Of a DNA stretch of 64,000 bases, positions 10,508-23,440 are shown one piece after another. How positions within the stretch are numbered: the first letter of the stretch is position 1; every line of letters starts with the position of its first letter. This DNA comes from Isoetes taiwanensis (lineage: Eukaryota > Streptophyta > Lycopodiopsida > Isoetales > Isoetaceae): NCBI GenBank assembly GCA_021234155.1, contig JAJEKV010000086.1, positions 1,118,001 through 1,182,000 on the forward strand, in the 5' to 3' direction. The notes under the pieces were generated by a model. The model had not been told where the DNA came from. It did no database searches and saw nothing but the letters and a program-made list of their open reading frames with translations. The position numbers and the translations under genes were made by a program.

Positions 10508-12454
10508 TTGAATAAATGGGAAAACAAACCAAGGAGCAAGAAACCTGGTTACCTGCAGTAGAACCAGAGGACAGTTAGCCTTAATCAGGGTAAGAGCCTA
10601 AGCTACTGACAGGTAAGCTATAGGTTTCTTGAGCTTAACGCCCTTCACCTCATTTGTAATCATGAACACAATAGATAGATGTACATTAGCTGTAGAAAAA
10701 CTGAACATGCTACAGTCTAAAAATAATGTCAATTATGGGTGTCAAAGGAGTAGTAAAATTCACATGCGGTCACAAAAGGTCTGCTATGCTTAGGGTCCAG
10801 CCTTACATTTGCACACCCTTGCTGGTACACCAAAGAAGCCAGCTTTTGTTGCCCTTTGGGACTGATCACATAAAATGATCATAGTAATTAATTCAGTGTC
10901 AAAAATGAGCCCAAGGGTATAAATCAGCTTCGTTTAGCTAGTACAAGCTGAATCCAATACATTGATCAGTCTAATGACTAGAAAACAAAATAAAACTTAA
11001 TATTAGATCTACAGCTATAGGCAAGGTCACCCATCATAGATCAATACGAGGCTTAACCATAAGAGCTAACCACGCATGATGTTCAATAAAGACTAATATA
11101 TTTAAGCATAATGCATAAGGTAGCAAGCATATAATCATTTACATAGCAACCCATAGCCCACGATTTTGCAGTGTGTAACTAAATCCACAACCACCGCTTA
11201 AATCCAAATAGACAAGAGCATACTGTGCCATGTACTGTCTTTTGCCAAGTTAAGATCAGATTATTTAGAGATAGAGCAGCTATAGAAATGCATCTATAAA
11301 GTGTGTGAACCAGCTTGAGAGCACTTCAGCAATATAAGTACATAAATAAAAATCATCAGACCTGAGTGAAGCGTTTTGTGCCAGCAGAATTGCCTATGAT
11401 TCATATGTTGTTGAGAAGCCTCACAAATGTCTTGCTTGATCACGATACAACAAAGAATGAGGATCCACAATGTTGCATTCTTATTGTCAATGCTTTAGGA
11501 ATATAAGATGCAGGCCACAAGGGAATCAGAAGCATTTATGGTTCAACAAGCTAAGCCGCTTAGAACGGGGATCCGGATACCTAATTAGGGTTCAAACAAT
11601 ACAACGGGATAGGGATATGCATTTACCTTTTATCCGCCAAAACCCTAATTCATAAGATATCGGAAGCCATACCTTTTATCAACGGTTAGCCATGCTTCAA
11701 TCTGATGTGGGCCGGTTGTATGGTAAAGCCAGAGCTTCCCAAGTTCGTGCTACAGACCATGGTCGTGGAGAAAAATAGGGCTCGGTTTTCATAGCCACAT
11801 GTATTTCGTTTTTTAATTTGCATTTTTTTTTTTTCCAACATTTTCTTTTTCCAACCAAATGTATTTCGTTTTTTGTAACCAACCAAGGTAGAAATAACAC
11901 CAAAAATATTAGAAAACCACATGACAATAGAACCTATGCAAATACATGTATAATTTGCTTCCCATACCGTAGAGCTCCACATCTTTGAGCATATCGGCAA
12001 AAGCTCGAGTTTGAGCCTTTACGACTACAATGCCTTTGCATAATTTGAGCTATAAATATTAAGTCTTGCATATCGTGACAATAAACCAAAGCCACAATAC
12101 CATGATATATTGTAGCAATGAAAGCATCGAACACTGTCCTCAATAATTTATTCATGTATAAAAAGCCAGTACCCAAAGCCATTATCATTGTTAGGGTTCA
12201 ATAACCCAAATTGCTCCATGCCCTATCACAAAACATTGTCCTCTATTTATTAAATCAGACCATTATAACAGCACATTGTGGCCCGTACAACCTACTACCA
12301 CAGGCCCGTACACCCAAGTATCATTATATAAATTCTTCACGATCTACATAGAAGATTTAGTTTAGAAACTGTTGTCTTCTATTACTAGCTCATATTGCAT
12401 CAGCATATTTTGGCATGTCAAACCTTCTGTCACATGCCTTATAGTAATAAAAAA

Positions 12455-13191
12455 CCTTCCTCCTACCGCAGGTAGATGGGCAAAGGAAATCACGAGCATC
12501 TGTAATTTCCACAAAATAATTGTTGTAACAACAAGGAGAGTAGAACCTTGTTGTTACAAGAGCCCTACTCTACCCATGTTGTGTGTTAATTTCAATCAAG
12601 AGCTTAAAAAGCCATTTAAATCCCTAAGGAAAAATGCTCATTCTGTTCCATACTTAAGACATTTTTTTATTTCTGTGGCCATTTTTGACAAGTTCTTCCA
12701 TTAAACTCGCAGATTCGAAGTTCCAGTTTTCTTCCAAAACTATTGCCAAATGGACCAAGATTTGGAGTTTCAGTTTTGGTCCAGAACTATTGCCAAATGG
12801 CCAAGATTTGAAGTTTCATTTTCATTCCAAAACTATTGCCAAGTGGACCAATAGTTCAGACATATCGAGATATGATTTCACATTTCAAGTATAGCTATAA
12901 GTGCAAAACTTCTCACATAGGAGAGAGACTTACTTATTGCGAATCAAGAAAAAGATTAAGACCTTTGGCACAAGGTCTCATATCCACCATTGGTTGTTGA
13001 AGTCATGTTCATCTTCCTTGAGAACAATTTCTCTAATCCATTGGTTGTTTATGTCATAGTCATAGCCATCTTCCTTGAGATCATCCTAAGGTCAAAAAGC
13101 ATTTGATTAGTATCCAATCGTAGTTTTTACCACCTGCAAGTTATAACCAAGCTCATGGTCATTGGTAAAACCAATGAACTGAGAAAATGAG
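12455..13191. other. Spacer between the two 2.65 kb repeats, with short tandem repeats
   Basis: There is no gene. A ~50 bp unit containing CAAAACTATTGCCAA(A/G)TGG(A)CCAA is repeated three times at about 12712-12855. A second pair around CCATTGGTTGTT(G/T)A...CATCTTCCTTGAGA occurs at 12985-13085. Both are local duplications without coding content. Confidence 0.65.
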
Positions 13192-15843
13192 AAAAAAACC
13201 TTTGAAATCTGTTACCAGACTTTAAACTTGATGCATCTTTGCAAGAAACCAACAAGTTTCAATAGGCAGCCCTAAGACTAACCAGGTGTATTAGTACTTA
13301 GGCCATGAACCGGTTAACATGTTTAAACTGTACCCTATGAGCAGTAGACTCAATATCACTTGAAAAACAAGTTATAAAAGCCTCATAAATTTAATATCAG
13401 ACATGTAGAGAACCAGTAAGTTTACTCAACATTTTATTCAAAACCATTTCCCAAATGTTCAAGTAAGAAACAATAAGTACAAAAACTGTATTATTTGTAT
13501 TACAAATCATCTACATTAGATTGTTCAGGTTTATAACAAATTTCCTTGAGGTCACACTTACAAATGATCTTTATAAGCATAGTTTATGTGTCGAATAGCA
13601 ACCACAATCTGCGATGTTTACTTCAATGAAAAAACATTGTTATGATCCCAAATCAAACTTGAGAACTCCGGTCAAGTGTTGTAATCTTATGGAACTTCCA
13701 ATTTGTAGCAAAAACGCATAACATGGAGTAAAGAATCATGTTACCTTTAGGATAGTTCAGAATTGACTTTCGAACCACCTAAGATTATAGAAATTTTGGG
13801 GTCAATCCCATAGAACTCTTAGCGGACTTAAAATCTTCAATGTCGTCATGTCTTATAGCTTTCCAACTTGAATAAATGGGAAAACAAACCAAGGAGCAAG
13901 AAACCTGGTTTACTGCAGTAGAACCAGGAGGACGGTTAGCCTTAATCGGGGTAAGAGCCTAAGCTACCGCGGGTAAGCTATAGGTTTCTTGAGCTTTAAC
14001 GCCCTTCACCTCATTTGTAATCATGAACACAATAGATAGATGTACATTAGGCTGTGAGAAAAACCGAACATGCTACAGATCTAAAAAAATAATGTCAATT
14101 ATGGGTGTCAAAGGAGTAGTAAAATTCACATGCGGTCACAAAAGGTATGCTATGCTTAGGGTCCAGCCTTACATTTGCACACCCTTCTTTGGTACACCAA
14201 AGAAGCCAGCTTTTGTTGCCCTTTGGGACGATCACATAATCATAAGATGGAATAATACAATGATCATAGTAATTAATTGATTGTCAAAAAATGAGCCCAA
14301 GGGTATAAATCAACCGTTTAGCTAGTACAAAATTTGAATCCAATACATTGATCAGTCTAATGACTAGAAAACAAAATAAAACTTAATATTAGATCTCTGA
14401 CTATAGGCAAGGTCACCCATCATAGATCAATACGAGGCTTAACCATAAGAGCTAACCACGCATGATGTTCAATAAAGACTAATATATTTAAGCATAATGC
14501 ATAAGGCAGCAAGCATATAATCATTTACAACCCATAGCCCACGATTTTGCAGTGTGTAACTAAATCCACAACCACCGCTTAAATCCAAATAGACAAGAGC
14601 ATACTGTGCCATGTACTGTCTTTTGCCAAGTTAAGATCAGATTATTTAGAGATAGAGCAGCTATAGAAATGCATCTATAAAGTGTGTGAACCAGCTTGAG
14701 AGCACTTCAACAATATAAGTACATAAATAAAATCATCGGACTGAAAGTGAAGCGTTTTGTGTGCCGAGAATTGCCTATGATTCATATGTTGTTGAAGCCT
14801 CACAAATGTCTTGCTTGATCACGATCAAAGAAAGCAATGAGGATCCACAATGTTGCATTCTTATTGTCAATGCTTTAGGAATATAAGATGCAGGCCACAA
14901 GGGAATCGAAGCATTTATGGTTCAACAAGCTAAGCCGCTTAGAACAGATCCGGATACCTAATTAGGGTTCAAACAATACAATGGGATAGGGATATGCATT
15001 TAGTTTTTATCCGCTTAAAACCCTAATTCATAAGATATCGAAGCCATACCTTTTATCAACGGTTAGCCATGCTTCAATCGATGTGGGCCACCTGTATAGT
15101 GGCAAGTGAGCTTCCCAAGTTAGTGCTACAGCCATGGTCGTGGAGAAAAAATAGGGCTACGGTTTTCATAGCCACATGTATTTCGTTTTTGCAATCTGCA
15201 TTTTCTTTTTTCCAACATTTTCTTTTTCCAACCAAATGTATTTCGTTTTTTTTGTAACCAACCAAGGTAGAAATAACACCAAAAATATTAGAAAACCACA
15301 TGACAATAGAACCTATGCAAATACATGTATAATTTGCTTCCATACCGTAGAGCTCCACATGCTGAGCATATCTGGCAAAAGCTCCAGAGTTTGAGCCTTA
15401 CGACTACAATGCCTTTGCATAATTTGAGCTATAAATATTAAGTCTTGCATATCGTGACAATAAACCAGCACAATACCATGATATATTGTAGCAATGAAAG
15501 CATCAGAACCTGTCCTCAATAATTTATTCATGTATAAAAAGCCAGTACCCAAAGCCATTATCATTGTTAGGGTTCAATAACCCAAATTGCTCCATGCCCT
15601 ATCACAAAACATTGTCCTCTATTTATTAAATCAGACCATTATAACAGCACATTGTGGCCCGTACAACCTACTACCACAGGCCCGTACACCCAAGTATCAT
15701 TATATAAATTCTTCACGATCTACATAGAAGATTTAGTTTAGAAACTGTTGTCTTCTATTACTAGCTCATATTGCATCAACATATTTTGGCATGTCAAACC
15801 TTCTGTCACATGCCTTATAGTAATAAAAAAAAAAAAAAAAAAA
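13192..15843. repeat. 2.65 kb repeat, copy B (uninterrupted, A19 end)
   Basis: This copy is collinear with both arms of copy A and keeps the empty insertion site TTGAATA at about 13869. It ends in 19 A (15825-15843), where copy A has only six; its left end also borders a short A run. The differences from copy A are scattered indels and substitutions. No protein is conserved between the copies: the open frames at 14023, 15074 and 15313 break in copy A. Direct orientation and ~0.7 kb spacing fit either a tandem segmental duplication or two insertions of an A-tailed element. Confidence 0.85.
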
Positions 15844-16360
15844 CAGCTATGGCATGAAGGAAAAAAGATTAAACCTAAGCAGTAAGAGATTTCATGTTTT
15901 CTGCAGGGAACAACTACAATTTAACCTAATTTCTTTAGGTCCCTTGCTCTATTATCTCGTTAAAACAAGAAAATTCTTTGCATTTGAAGAGTGTCAAGTT
16001 TAAATCCTTTTTTTTCAAGCAAAGTGTTCGAGTGTGAAACAAGGTAAACCAAAATTATAGATGTTAATTTAGATGCTGTGCACTTTGGCTCTGCTTAGCA
16101 CAGAATATAACCATTCTTGAAGAATCATGGGTGTAGGTGTGATTTCCATTCATGTGGTACTTGTTGTATAAAGAATAATAAAAGCCTTTGTAGTGCACCT
16201 AGACACGATGAACATCTTATGCTCTATATATATTTGTTGTTTCAGTGTTAATAAGATTAAGCATCATTGCAATGTGGAATTTGCATTAGAGAATGATTAT
16301 ATTGAATATTTAACTTCCAGAATGTAAGTACATATGTAAGTTATATTCTATATGCAGGAG
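15844..16360. other. AT-rich spacer
   Basis: I see no gene, RNA or repeat here. It separates the A-tract end of repeat copy B from the possible exon remnants that begin near 16361. Confidence 0.5.
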
Positions 16361-17535
16361 GCAAATCTATTCCTGATCGTAATCCAGCTTATTTCAATCG
16401 GCCAGAAGCAATATAGAAGCAATATGGCCTGTTGCAGTTACTGACATGTAAGCCATAGTCTTTTGCTTAATAGAGAACAACATATATTACTTCTTACATT
16501 TTTAAAGGCTTATTTATCTGTTTGTGTTGTAGGCCCCTCATGTCTTATATGAGACCCTCGCCAAGTGCCTTTGTACCATCTTCTATAGTTCAAGGTTTTC
16601 AGCAAGGTGGTTCTTTCATGGTTTTCCAAATCCACACCTAAAGATGCAGACACCCTCATCCTCGTTAGGGCCTGGTACATTGGCAGAAGATCCAAATGGC
16701 TAGGAGATGCAGTTGAAAAATTACAAGCATCACTATAAGCTGCACATAAGGTTTGTTTACCTTTTGATTGCCAGTTCTCTAATTTTTTATCTGATCAAAG
16801 GGAATTAGCTACCTTTATAAACATATGGAAGATTCAAAAGCTGAGAGAGTACATTGAAGGCGAGCAGAGTGTTGAAGACAAAGTGTTGAAGGTGAGGCAT
16901 TTGATCGCTATTCCAAAATGCTTCTTACTTGGAAGAAGTCTTGTTGTGTAGTAATGATATGGTTAGTGGCAAAACTTTGCGTGTAGATGACTTTGTGTTG
17001 AAAAGCAGCACTGGTTCTATCCAAAATAGGCAGCTTTTAAATAAAATGCTTGCAAGCTTGCTAACAGACCTTAAATGGAAAGAGATTCAAAGGCAGAAGC
17101 TGAAAAGAGTAATCGAGTGTAGCCTTTTAAAACCTAACATGGGTGATTTTGACTATTCTATTCTATTCTATTCTAATGCATATATGAAGTTACCTAAATT
17201 GGATTGCCAGGTGGCCATAGGGATGCTAAAAGGATGAAGGTGAAAAGCCTCAAGGGTAAGGAATGCGTACAGATATCCATGCATGGTTGAAACACACAAG
17301 ACTAAGTTTGATTATGATATATGTCATTAGTTTCACCCATCCTCAAGGGACTTTAGTATTGATGTACATGTTAGTGAAAGCGAAGCTACTGCACAGACAC
17401 ATGATAAGTACTACACAAACACATGATAAGCCAGGAAATGGAGCACTACTGGGAAATTTAGATATGGTAAAAGTACAAGGAGACCAGGAAGGAAAACCTT
17501 TGGAACATGTAGTCTTAAAAATGTTGTTGTTGTAG
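16361..17535 (+). pseudogene. Possible exon remnants of an unrecognised gene
   Basis: Short coding-like blocks are bounded by splice-like signals. One begins after TATATGCAG at about 16357 and reads GKSIPDRNPAYFNRPEA. A second begins after TTGTGTTGTAG at about 16532. A 102-codon frame at 16929-17237 includes VSGKTLRVDDFVLKSSTGSI and a Lys-rich helix-like stretch. The frames do not join without stops. I do not recognise the family. Four ATTCT units (17155-17174) lie inside the last block. This may equally be chance. Confidence 0.25.
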
Positions 17536-19405
17536 AAGGGTCACATAAAAAGAATTCCTTGAGCACCGTGCCAAGGAGTCATGCAGCAAAAATAAGGTGA
17601 TAACGCACTGTGGATAGCCCTTGCAGCTATTTTGTAGATCAGGTGTAAAGGCAGGTCATGTTGAAATTTAGTATGAAAGTTGGAAATTAAGTAAATACTT
17701 TTAATTAACATCAACGTGTGAAGATTCTAACCAAAGAACTGGACCACTTGCCAATGTGAAAATCGAGATAGCTCACTAGTATGGCTTAATATGATACTAA
17801 AGATGTCTTTGTTGGGTAACTATAGTGATTTTTTTTTTTCCTTTTTTCTTTTTCTTTTTTGAGGAAAAGGAAGTGCCACTTTTTAATTTTTTGTAATAAA
17901 AGACGCAACAGCATAGAAGGAGATTATTACAACAGGTCACATCTCAACTTCTTCATCTCCCCTGGCGTGCTTATTTAGTCTCCTAATGAGACAAGTATTT
18001 ACCAAAATACTCCTATAACATGTAACAACACATGATGAAGTAGGAAAAATAAACAAGTATGTGATCTTTGTCTTGAGAACTTGCTTTCGAAGTCCTATAT
18101 GCAATCCTTACTATCGATAGAAGGTATGCTGTCCGAAACAGCAGCCATTCAAGCATATTCGTACTTGAGTTTTACTTAAGCATCAGCACTTAAGTATTTA
18201 GAATGCTCAAGCTTATAAGTACTTGAACATCAATGGGACTGTCAATACCCTGATAAAAATGCTCTATTAGAACATTTTAAATCCCTATCTCTGCATAATG
18301 TCACATTGTATGGTTACACGAAAACCAATCAGCCCTATTGAATTTTGACTGTCCCTCCAACAGAAAAGATAAGCAAGCTTCCTTTTGGAAAATCATGGAT
18401 CCTAGTAACTGAAATGCTAGTGCTGACATTATAGAATGCTTCTGCTATCATAGGAGCCCAGAGGGAACGAGCGCACAAGACACCTCCGTGTTCTCTACCC
18501 TGCCCTGGCCATCCCAGGAGTGGGGCAGACAGAGAGCCCATGTAGTAGTTGATGCTGGATGGGGGATTTCCCGTCGAGTATATGGCGAGGCGACGGATAC
18601 TTTCGGGGAACGTCACCGCATGTGTTCATGAAAGATTCTTATAATGTTTTGTAAGATAAGTAAGATAATTAACATCTTTAGCAGGTTCGATGATAATTGG
18701 ATTGGATTGGAATTTATCGTTCACAGAGACCAAATGGCTTATGGAATCCAAACTAAAAAAGGGAGAGCAACCAGCATATTACTGTCCTGGATTAAAAAGC
18801 AGCAGTTAGTTAGGTGTAACAAACCCCTCATAGCGTGCTTGGATAGGTGCAAATGCTAGACATTGCTAAAGATTGTGGCCCTCATCTTCAATAACTTCTA
18901 GCTGACAGCTTGGTAGACCCTCTATTCTCTTTCCTCCCAACCCATCTGCCTGTCTCAATTCTGAGGTGGTGTGCTCCTATGCGAATGGGGGCTATTGACG
19001 TATGCTTTTTTATGGGTAAATGTATTAATAGGTATCGTTGTGAACCCCTGGCAAGCATAGGAGTAATCTGGTTTTTGTAGTGCAATGTATTTACCAACTC
19101 CAAGTCCTATTATCCCAAAGCTTAATTTAGAAACATATATCTAGATATTGTTTCAGGCGATTGTGACCCTCATTGCTATGCACCTGCATGCATCTCTATT
19201 TTTGTACATTTTATCTGGAGAAACAGGTGGCTTGTTTCTCCTTGTGATAGGCTTTAAGGCATTGTGGACTTATGACCATTGTGTGAGCAAAATAAAAAAG
19301 GCATCAATTCCCCGTGCTTACCATTTTTTGGCAGTATGGGATGTTGTCGCTCCAGAGGAACGCTTTGAAGAGGTTGAAATATAGTCTCTTGCAGAATAAT
19401 TTGAA
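17536..19405. other. Gene-poor interval up to the inversion breakpoint
   Basis: There is no supported gene. A T-rich tract at 17829-17859 followed by TTTTTAATTTTTTGTAATAAAAGACGC resembles the reverse complement of a plant LINE 3' end, but no reverse-transcriptase sequence accompanies it. Open frames at 18335-18616 (-) and 19148-19384 (+) have no recognisable domains. The right edge at 19405 is the point where unrelated sequence meets the broken 5' LTR. Confidence 0.45.
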
Positions 19406-19478
19406 GGGATTCCGAGGGAAGAGGCGGTAGGTGTAATTGATGCGGCTTGTGGCTCAGGTGCAGCCAAGAACTGTAACA
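19406..19478 (+). repeat. 5' LTR remnant (last 73 bp)
   Basis: From GGGATTCCGAG to CTGTAACA it matches the end of the 3' LTR (31362-31434). Everything upstream of 19406 is unrelated to the LTR. The missing part is not lost: it lies inverted at 33611-33999, short of only about 11 bp. Confidence 0.92.
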
Positions 19479-19479
19479 T

Positions 19480-19492
19480 TGGTATCAGAGCC
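19480..19492 (+). promoter_or_regulatory. Primer-binding site for initiator tRNA-Met
   Basis: TGGTATCAGAGCC begins two bases after the LTR end. It is the standard plant LTR-retrotransposon sequence complementary to the 3' end of the initiator methionine tRNA, where minus-strand DNA synthesis starts. Confidence 0.95.
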
Positions 19493-19508
19493 TGAGTTTG
19501 GGGCTGAT

Positions 19509-20990
19509 ATGGAGAACGAAATCATGGCAGCAGATCCTCTCATGGGCCTGGCTTCCCTTATTCCAGAAGAAAGACCTTCTTGATGAGCTTGCTCCTATGG
19601 AAGAAGAGGTGAGGGAATGGATGAGCTCACCTCTAAATTCCGTCAGGAAGGATTGGATAATCAGCAAGTGCGCAATCAAGAAGAAGAACTTGCAGCCCAA
19701 GAGTCCCCATTCACACCGGAAGGATTGGAAGATCCCGATCCCTTCAACTTTCAAGGGGAATTGGATTATGCCAAAGCAAGAATCCGTGAATTGATGGGGC
19801 AGGTTGCAGAAACAAAGATTGAGCAAGCACATACTAACCAATTGCTCAAGAGTTTGCAACTTCAGTTAACCAAACAAGCTAATGATGCAGCAGAAAGGGA
19901 GAAGAAATTGTTTGACACCATAGCCCGATTATTGGCAAGGGGCCCAGGGGGCACCAATGCCAATGGGGGACCTAACCAGGCTCAGGGAGCCCGAGTTAAC
20001 CAGGCTCAGGGAGCCCGGGGAAGGGTCTTAACCCAAGCAAACCCCTCTCATGTAAACCCAACTATGGTTGCAAACCAAACTAGCCAAGCTCAAGGAGCTG
20101 GAACTAGGACAATGGATGATCCCACTGAGGGAGTAGAAGTTCTAGCAGCCTTGTCTCTTGAGGAGGTTAAGGGGCTAGAAAAAAGAGATCATCCTGAATT
20201 TTGTGGCACTGAGTCAGCAGAACAAGCCATTCAATGGCTTAACTGGTTGGAAACTTATTTCCGAGCCACTAAGAAGGGAGATGCAGCCAGGGTGCTGCAT
20301 GCTGCTCTCCAGTTGCGAGGGGCTGCTGCTTCTTGGTGGGGGATCCTCATGGGGAGAGGAGTCGAGATAAATAGTTGGGCAGACTTTTGCAAATTCTTTA
20401 AGCAAGAATATGCCCCTCACCATGATGAGCATCATGCGCTGATCCAGCTTAAAAGCATCCGACAAACAGGCACCTTACAGCAATACATCAACACTTTGAG
20501 AGGTGTATTTGCAAGGATCAAGGACATGCCAGCACGGATGCAAGTTAGTTATTTTGAAGATGGGCTTAAAGATCGTAGTCTTAGGGCACACATTAGGCAG
20601 GTAAATCCAGGGGATTTTGAGTCTGTCGTGTCCCTAGTACGCACATTAGCAAGCTCCCCAAGGGAGGAGGGGGAGGAAGAGAGCAAGAAAGCTCGTCGCT
20701 TCCAAGAATGGAAGCAAAGAAAACTTGAAAATAAGCAAGGAGGGTCGAATAAAAGGGCGAGAGTAGCCCAAGTTAACCCTCCAAGCAATGATAAAGGCAA
20801 AGGAGATGCCTCTTCAGGGAAGAAGTCCACTAAGCCGTTTGCTTGCTATAATTGCGGTGCAAAGGGGCATATGGGCAGGGATTGCCCAAAACCCCATAAG
20901 GACAAGAAGGCGATGGCCGCTACAACCAAGCAAGTTGAAGGGGGAACCAAGCAACTCTCTGCCATAGCTCGGGAGAGCCCAGTTCGGTAA
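19509..20990 (+). CDS. gag polyprotein of the chromovirus
   Basis: It encodes the capsid/nucleocapsid protein that packages element RNA. The main open part runs from the ATG at 19617 (457 codons). An ATG at 19509 is in the same frame but hits TGA codons at 19581, so the natural N-terminus is probably damaged. A helical, Gln/Glu-rich N-terminus and a repeated NQAQGAR linker come first. The retrotransposon-gag domain follows at about residues 200-345 ([33 protein letters not shown]). A basic segment and one zinc knuckle [14 protein letters not shown] (CX2CX4HX4C, about residues 406-419) complete it. It ends at TAA 20988-20990. pol continues in the -1 frame. Confidence 0.93.
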
Positions 20991-20994
20991 GTAA

Positions 20995-23440
20995 GGAAGA
21001 TAACTTTGCCGGGCAAGTTATCCGTTTACTTGGAAAAATAAATAATAGAAATGTTATTGTTCTTGTTGACTCTGGGAGTACTGACAATTTCATTTCTGCA
21101 GACTTAGCACAAGAACTAAAGATGGAATTGGTTCAAGTGGCACCCTATGAAATTCAGACTGAAGCTGGAAAACAGGTTCAGCATTGGAGCCACGGGGTGG
21201 CTGGTGTGCACTTGACCATTGGGGATTATGAGAAAACAATGAGTTTTGACTTAGCAAAACTGACCAGATTTGATGTGGTACTGGGTATCAAATGGCTTCA
21301 AATGGTTAATCCTCCTATTGATTGGAAAAAACACTTGTTAGTTATTTCTAAAGGAGGGAAGGAAATTACCCTTCAGGGTACTCCTTATGTAGTTTCCCCC
21401 AAGTTAATAACGGCTATGCAAGCCAAACGTTGTTTCCGTTCCAACACTAATGAAAAGTATCTTGTTTATGTTCTTGACTCTCCCATAGATTCAAAGCAAA
21501 TAAATGCTATGGACAAGGATGACAAGCTTGAGAGTTTGCTTAATGAATATAGGGATGTGTTCCCGGAAGAACTCCCGGAAGGAGTACCATTAAGAGAAAT
21601 CTCCCATGAGATAGATTTGGAACCAGGAACTAAGCCAGTGGCCAGGGCGCCATATAGACTTAGCCCCCTGGAGCAAGAAGAAGTCAAAAGACAAATTCAA
21701 GAATTGCTCCAAAAAGGTTTCATAAGGCCTAGCAAGTCGCCATTTGGGGCGCCTGTCATCCTTGTAAAGAAAAAGGATGGGAACATGCGCATGTGCATCG
21801 ATTATAGGGCTTTGAATAAAGCCAATATTAAAGATCGCTACCCCATGCCTAGAATTGGTGATATCATGGATCGATTAGTGGGAGCAAAATATTTCTCCAA
21901 GATCGACCTGAGAAGTGAATATCATCAAATTAGCATTAGGGAAGGGGATGAACCCAAAACGGCCTTTCGGACCAACCAAGGGCATTTTGAATTTGTGGTC
22001 ATGCCCTTTGGATTAACAAATGCCCCAGCCACGTTTATGCGGCTGATGAATACTGTCTTTCAAGGGTATTTAGACAAATTTATCCAAATATTCCTGGATG
22101 ATATCCTGATTTACTCAAGGAGTAAGGAGGAGCATTTGGAACACTTGGAAAAGGTATTGATGGTGCTCCGGGAGCACAAACTTTATGCCAAAATCTCCAA
22201 ATGTGAATTCCTAAAACAGGAAGTAGCATACCTCGGACATATAGTCTCGGAGAAGGGCTTAGCCCCAGATCCAGACAAAGTACGAGCCATAAGAGAATGG
22301 CCAGAACTTATAGATGTTCCGGATGTAAGGAGTTTTCTAGGTTTAGCCACTTATTATAGGAAATTCATTCCAAAGTTTTCAAAGGTGGCTGCCCCCCTTA
22401 CAGACCTACTTAAGAAAGGTCAACCCTTTGTATGGGGAAAGGAACAAAAGATAGCCTTTGAACGAATCAAGGATTTACTTTCAAGTGAACCAATTCTACG
22501 AATTCCGGATTTAAATTTGCCCTTTGAAGTTTACACGGATGCATGTGGACAAGCTCTGGGAGCAGTTCTAATGCAACAAGGGCATGTTGTGGCTTATGAG
22601 AGTCGCAAATTAAACCCGGCAGAAAAGAATTATGCCACATATGAACAAGAGTTGTTGGCTATAGTTCATGCCTTAAAAACGTGGCGGCATTACTTAAGGT
22701 CAGGGACCAATAAGGAGCCACGCAAGTTTATTGTGTTCACTGATCATAAACCATTGAAATTTCTGCAAAGTCAGGCAGAAATAAGTCCCAGACAAGCGTG
22801 ATGGTTAGATTTCTTACATGAGTTTCACTTTGAAATTCGACACACCCCTGGGAAAGATAACCCAGTTGCAGATGCACTTTCCAGAATAAAATACATTAAT
22901 GGAATGGCATCTCTAGAATGGGATCGCTTCCAACAAATCAGGGATTTGTATGAGAAGGATCAAGATCTAACCAAAAGAGAAGGTTCTCTCTGGACACAAA
23001 ATGATGGTCTATGGTTCTATAAGGGACGCATTTATGTCCCTCTAGTAGAGAATATTAGGAAGGAGATTCTCTATGAATTCCATAATACCCCGCAAGCAGG
23101 GCACGGGGGGAAGTGGAAGACATATGAATTGATTAAAAGACAATTCTTTTGGCCTGGTATGAAACAAGACGTAAAGTCTTATGTATCACAGTGCCCGGTA
23201 TGTCAGGCGGTAAAAACGGATCATGGCAAAATGCCAGGACTATTACAACCGTTGCCCATACCTTTGGAAAGATGGGAATGCATAAGTATGGATTTCATAG
23301 TTGCACTCCCACGTTCCAATCGACAGCACACCCAAGTGCTAGTGATGGTCGATTGTTTGACAAAGTATGCAAAGTTCTTAGCATTATGGGGTGATGCTAC
23401 CTACGGGTTGTGTACCCTATGTTTGGTCTGCCACGAAGAA
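20995..23440 (+). CDS. pol: protease, reverse transcriptase, RNase H, integrase N-terminal part (broken)
   Basis: The frame opens just after gag, in the -1 phase. The protease active site reads [11 protein letters not shown] at about 21060. The reverse transcriptase has [40 protein letters not shown] and the catalytic FLDDILIYS at about 22091. RNase H has [13 protein letters not shown], then YEQELLAI and FTDHKPL. A TGA at 22799-22801 interrupts the text RQA*WLDFL where related elements have Arg, consistent with CGA to TGA. The frame then continues into integrase: the H-H-C-C zinc site (HNTPQAGHG to CPVCQ, 23070-23215) and the first two catalytic Asp (SMDFI at about 23287, MVDCLTKY at about 23345). 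A frame change near 23395 precedes FGLPRRI, directly at the LINE insertion point. The catalytic Glu lies at about 29950. Confidence 0.93.

Larger units (their letters stand above)
6516..12454. repeat. 2.65 kb repeat, copy A (split by an insertion)
   Basis: The two arms 6516-7198 and 10508-12454 together match copy B (13192-15843) nearly base for base, by eye at roughly 95% or better, with small indels. The joined unit starts at CCTTTGAAATC and ends at ATAGTAATAAAAAA. The repeat has no recognisable coding domain. It has several AACCCTAAT-type motifs and an internal short duplication around GTATTTCGTTTTTT (11810 and 11861). Copy A is interrupted at TTGAATA by the element at 7199-10507. The nature of the unit is unresolved: it could be a segmental duplication or a non-autonomous retroelement with A-rich ends. 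Confidence 0.85.

Noticed and set aside
15074-15564. Minus-strand frames in repeat copy B
   Set aside because: The corresponding frames in copy A differ by frameshifts, so there is no sign of selection on a protein.
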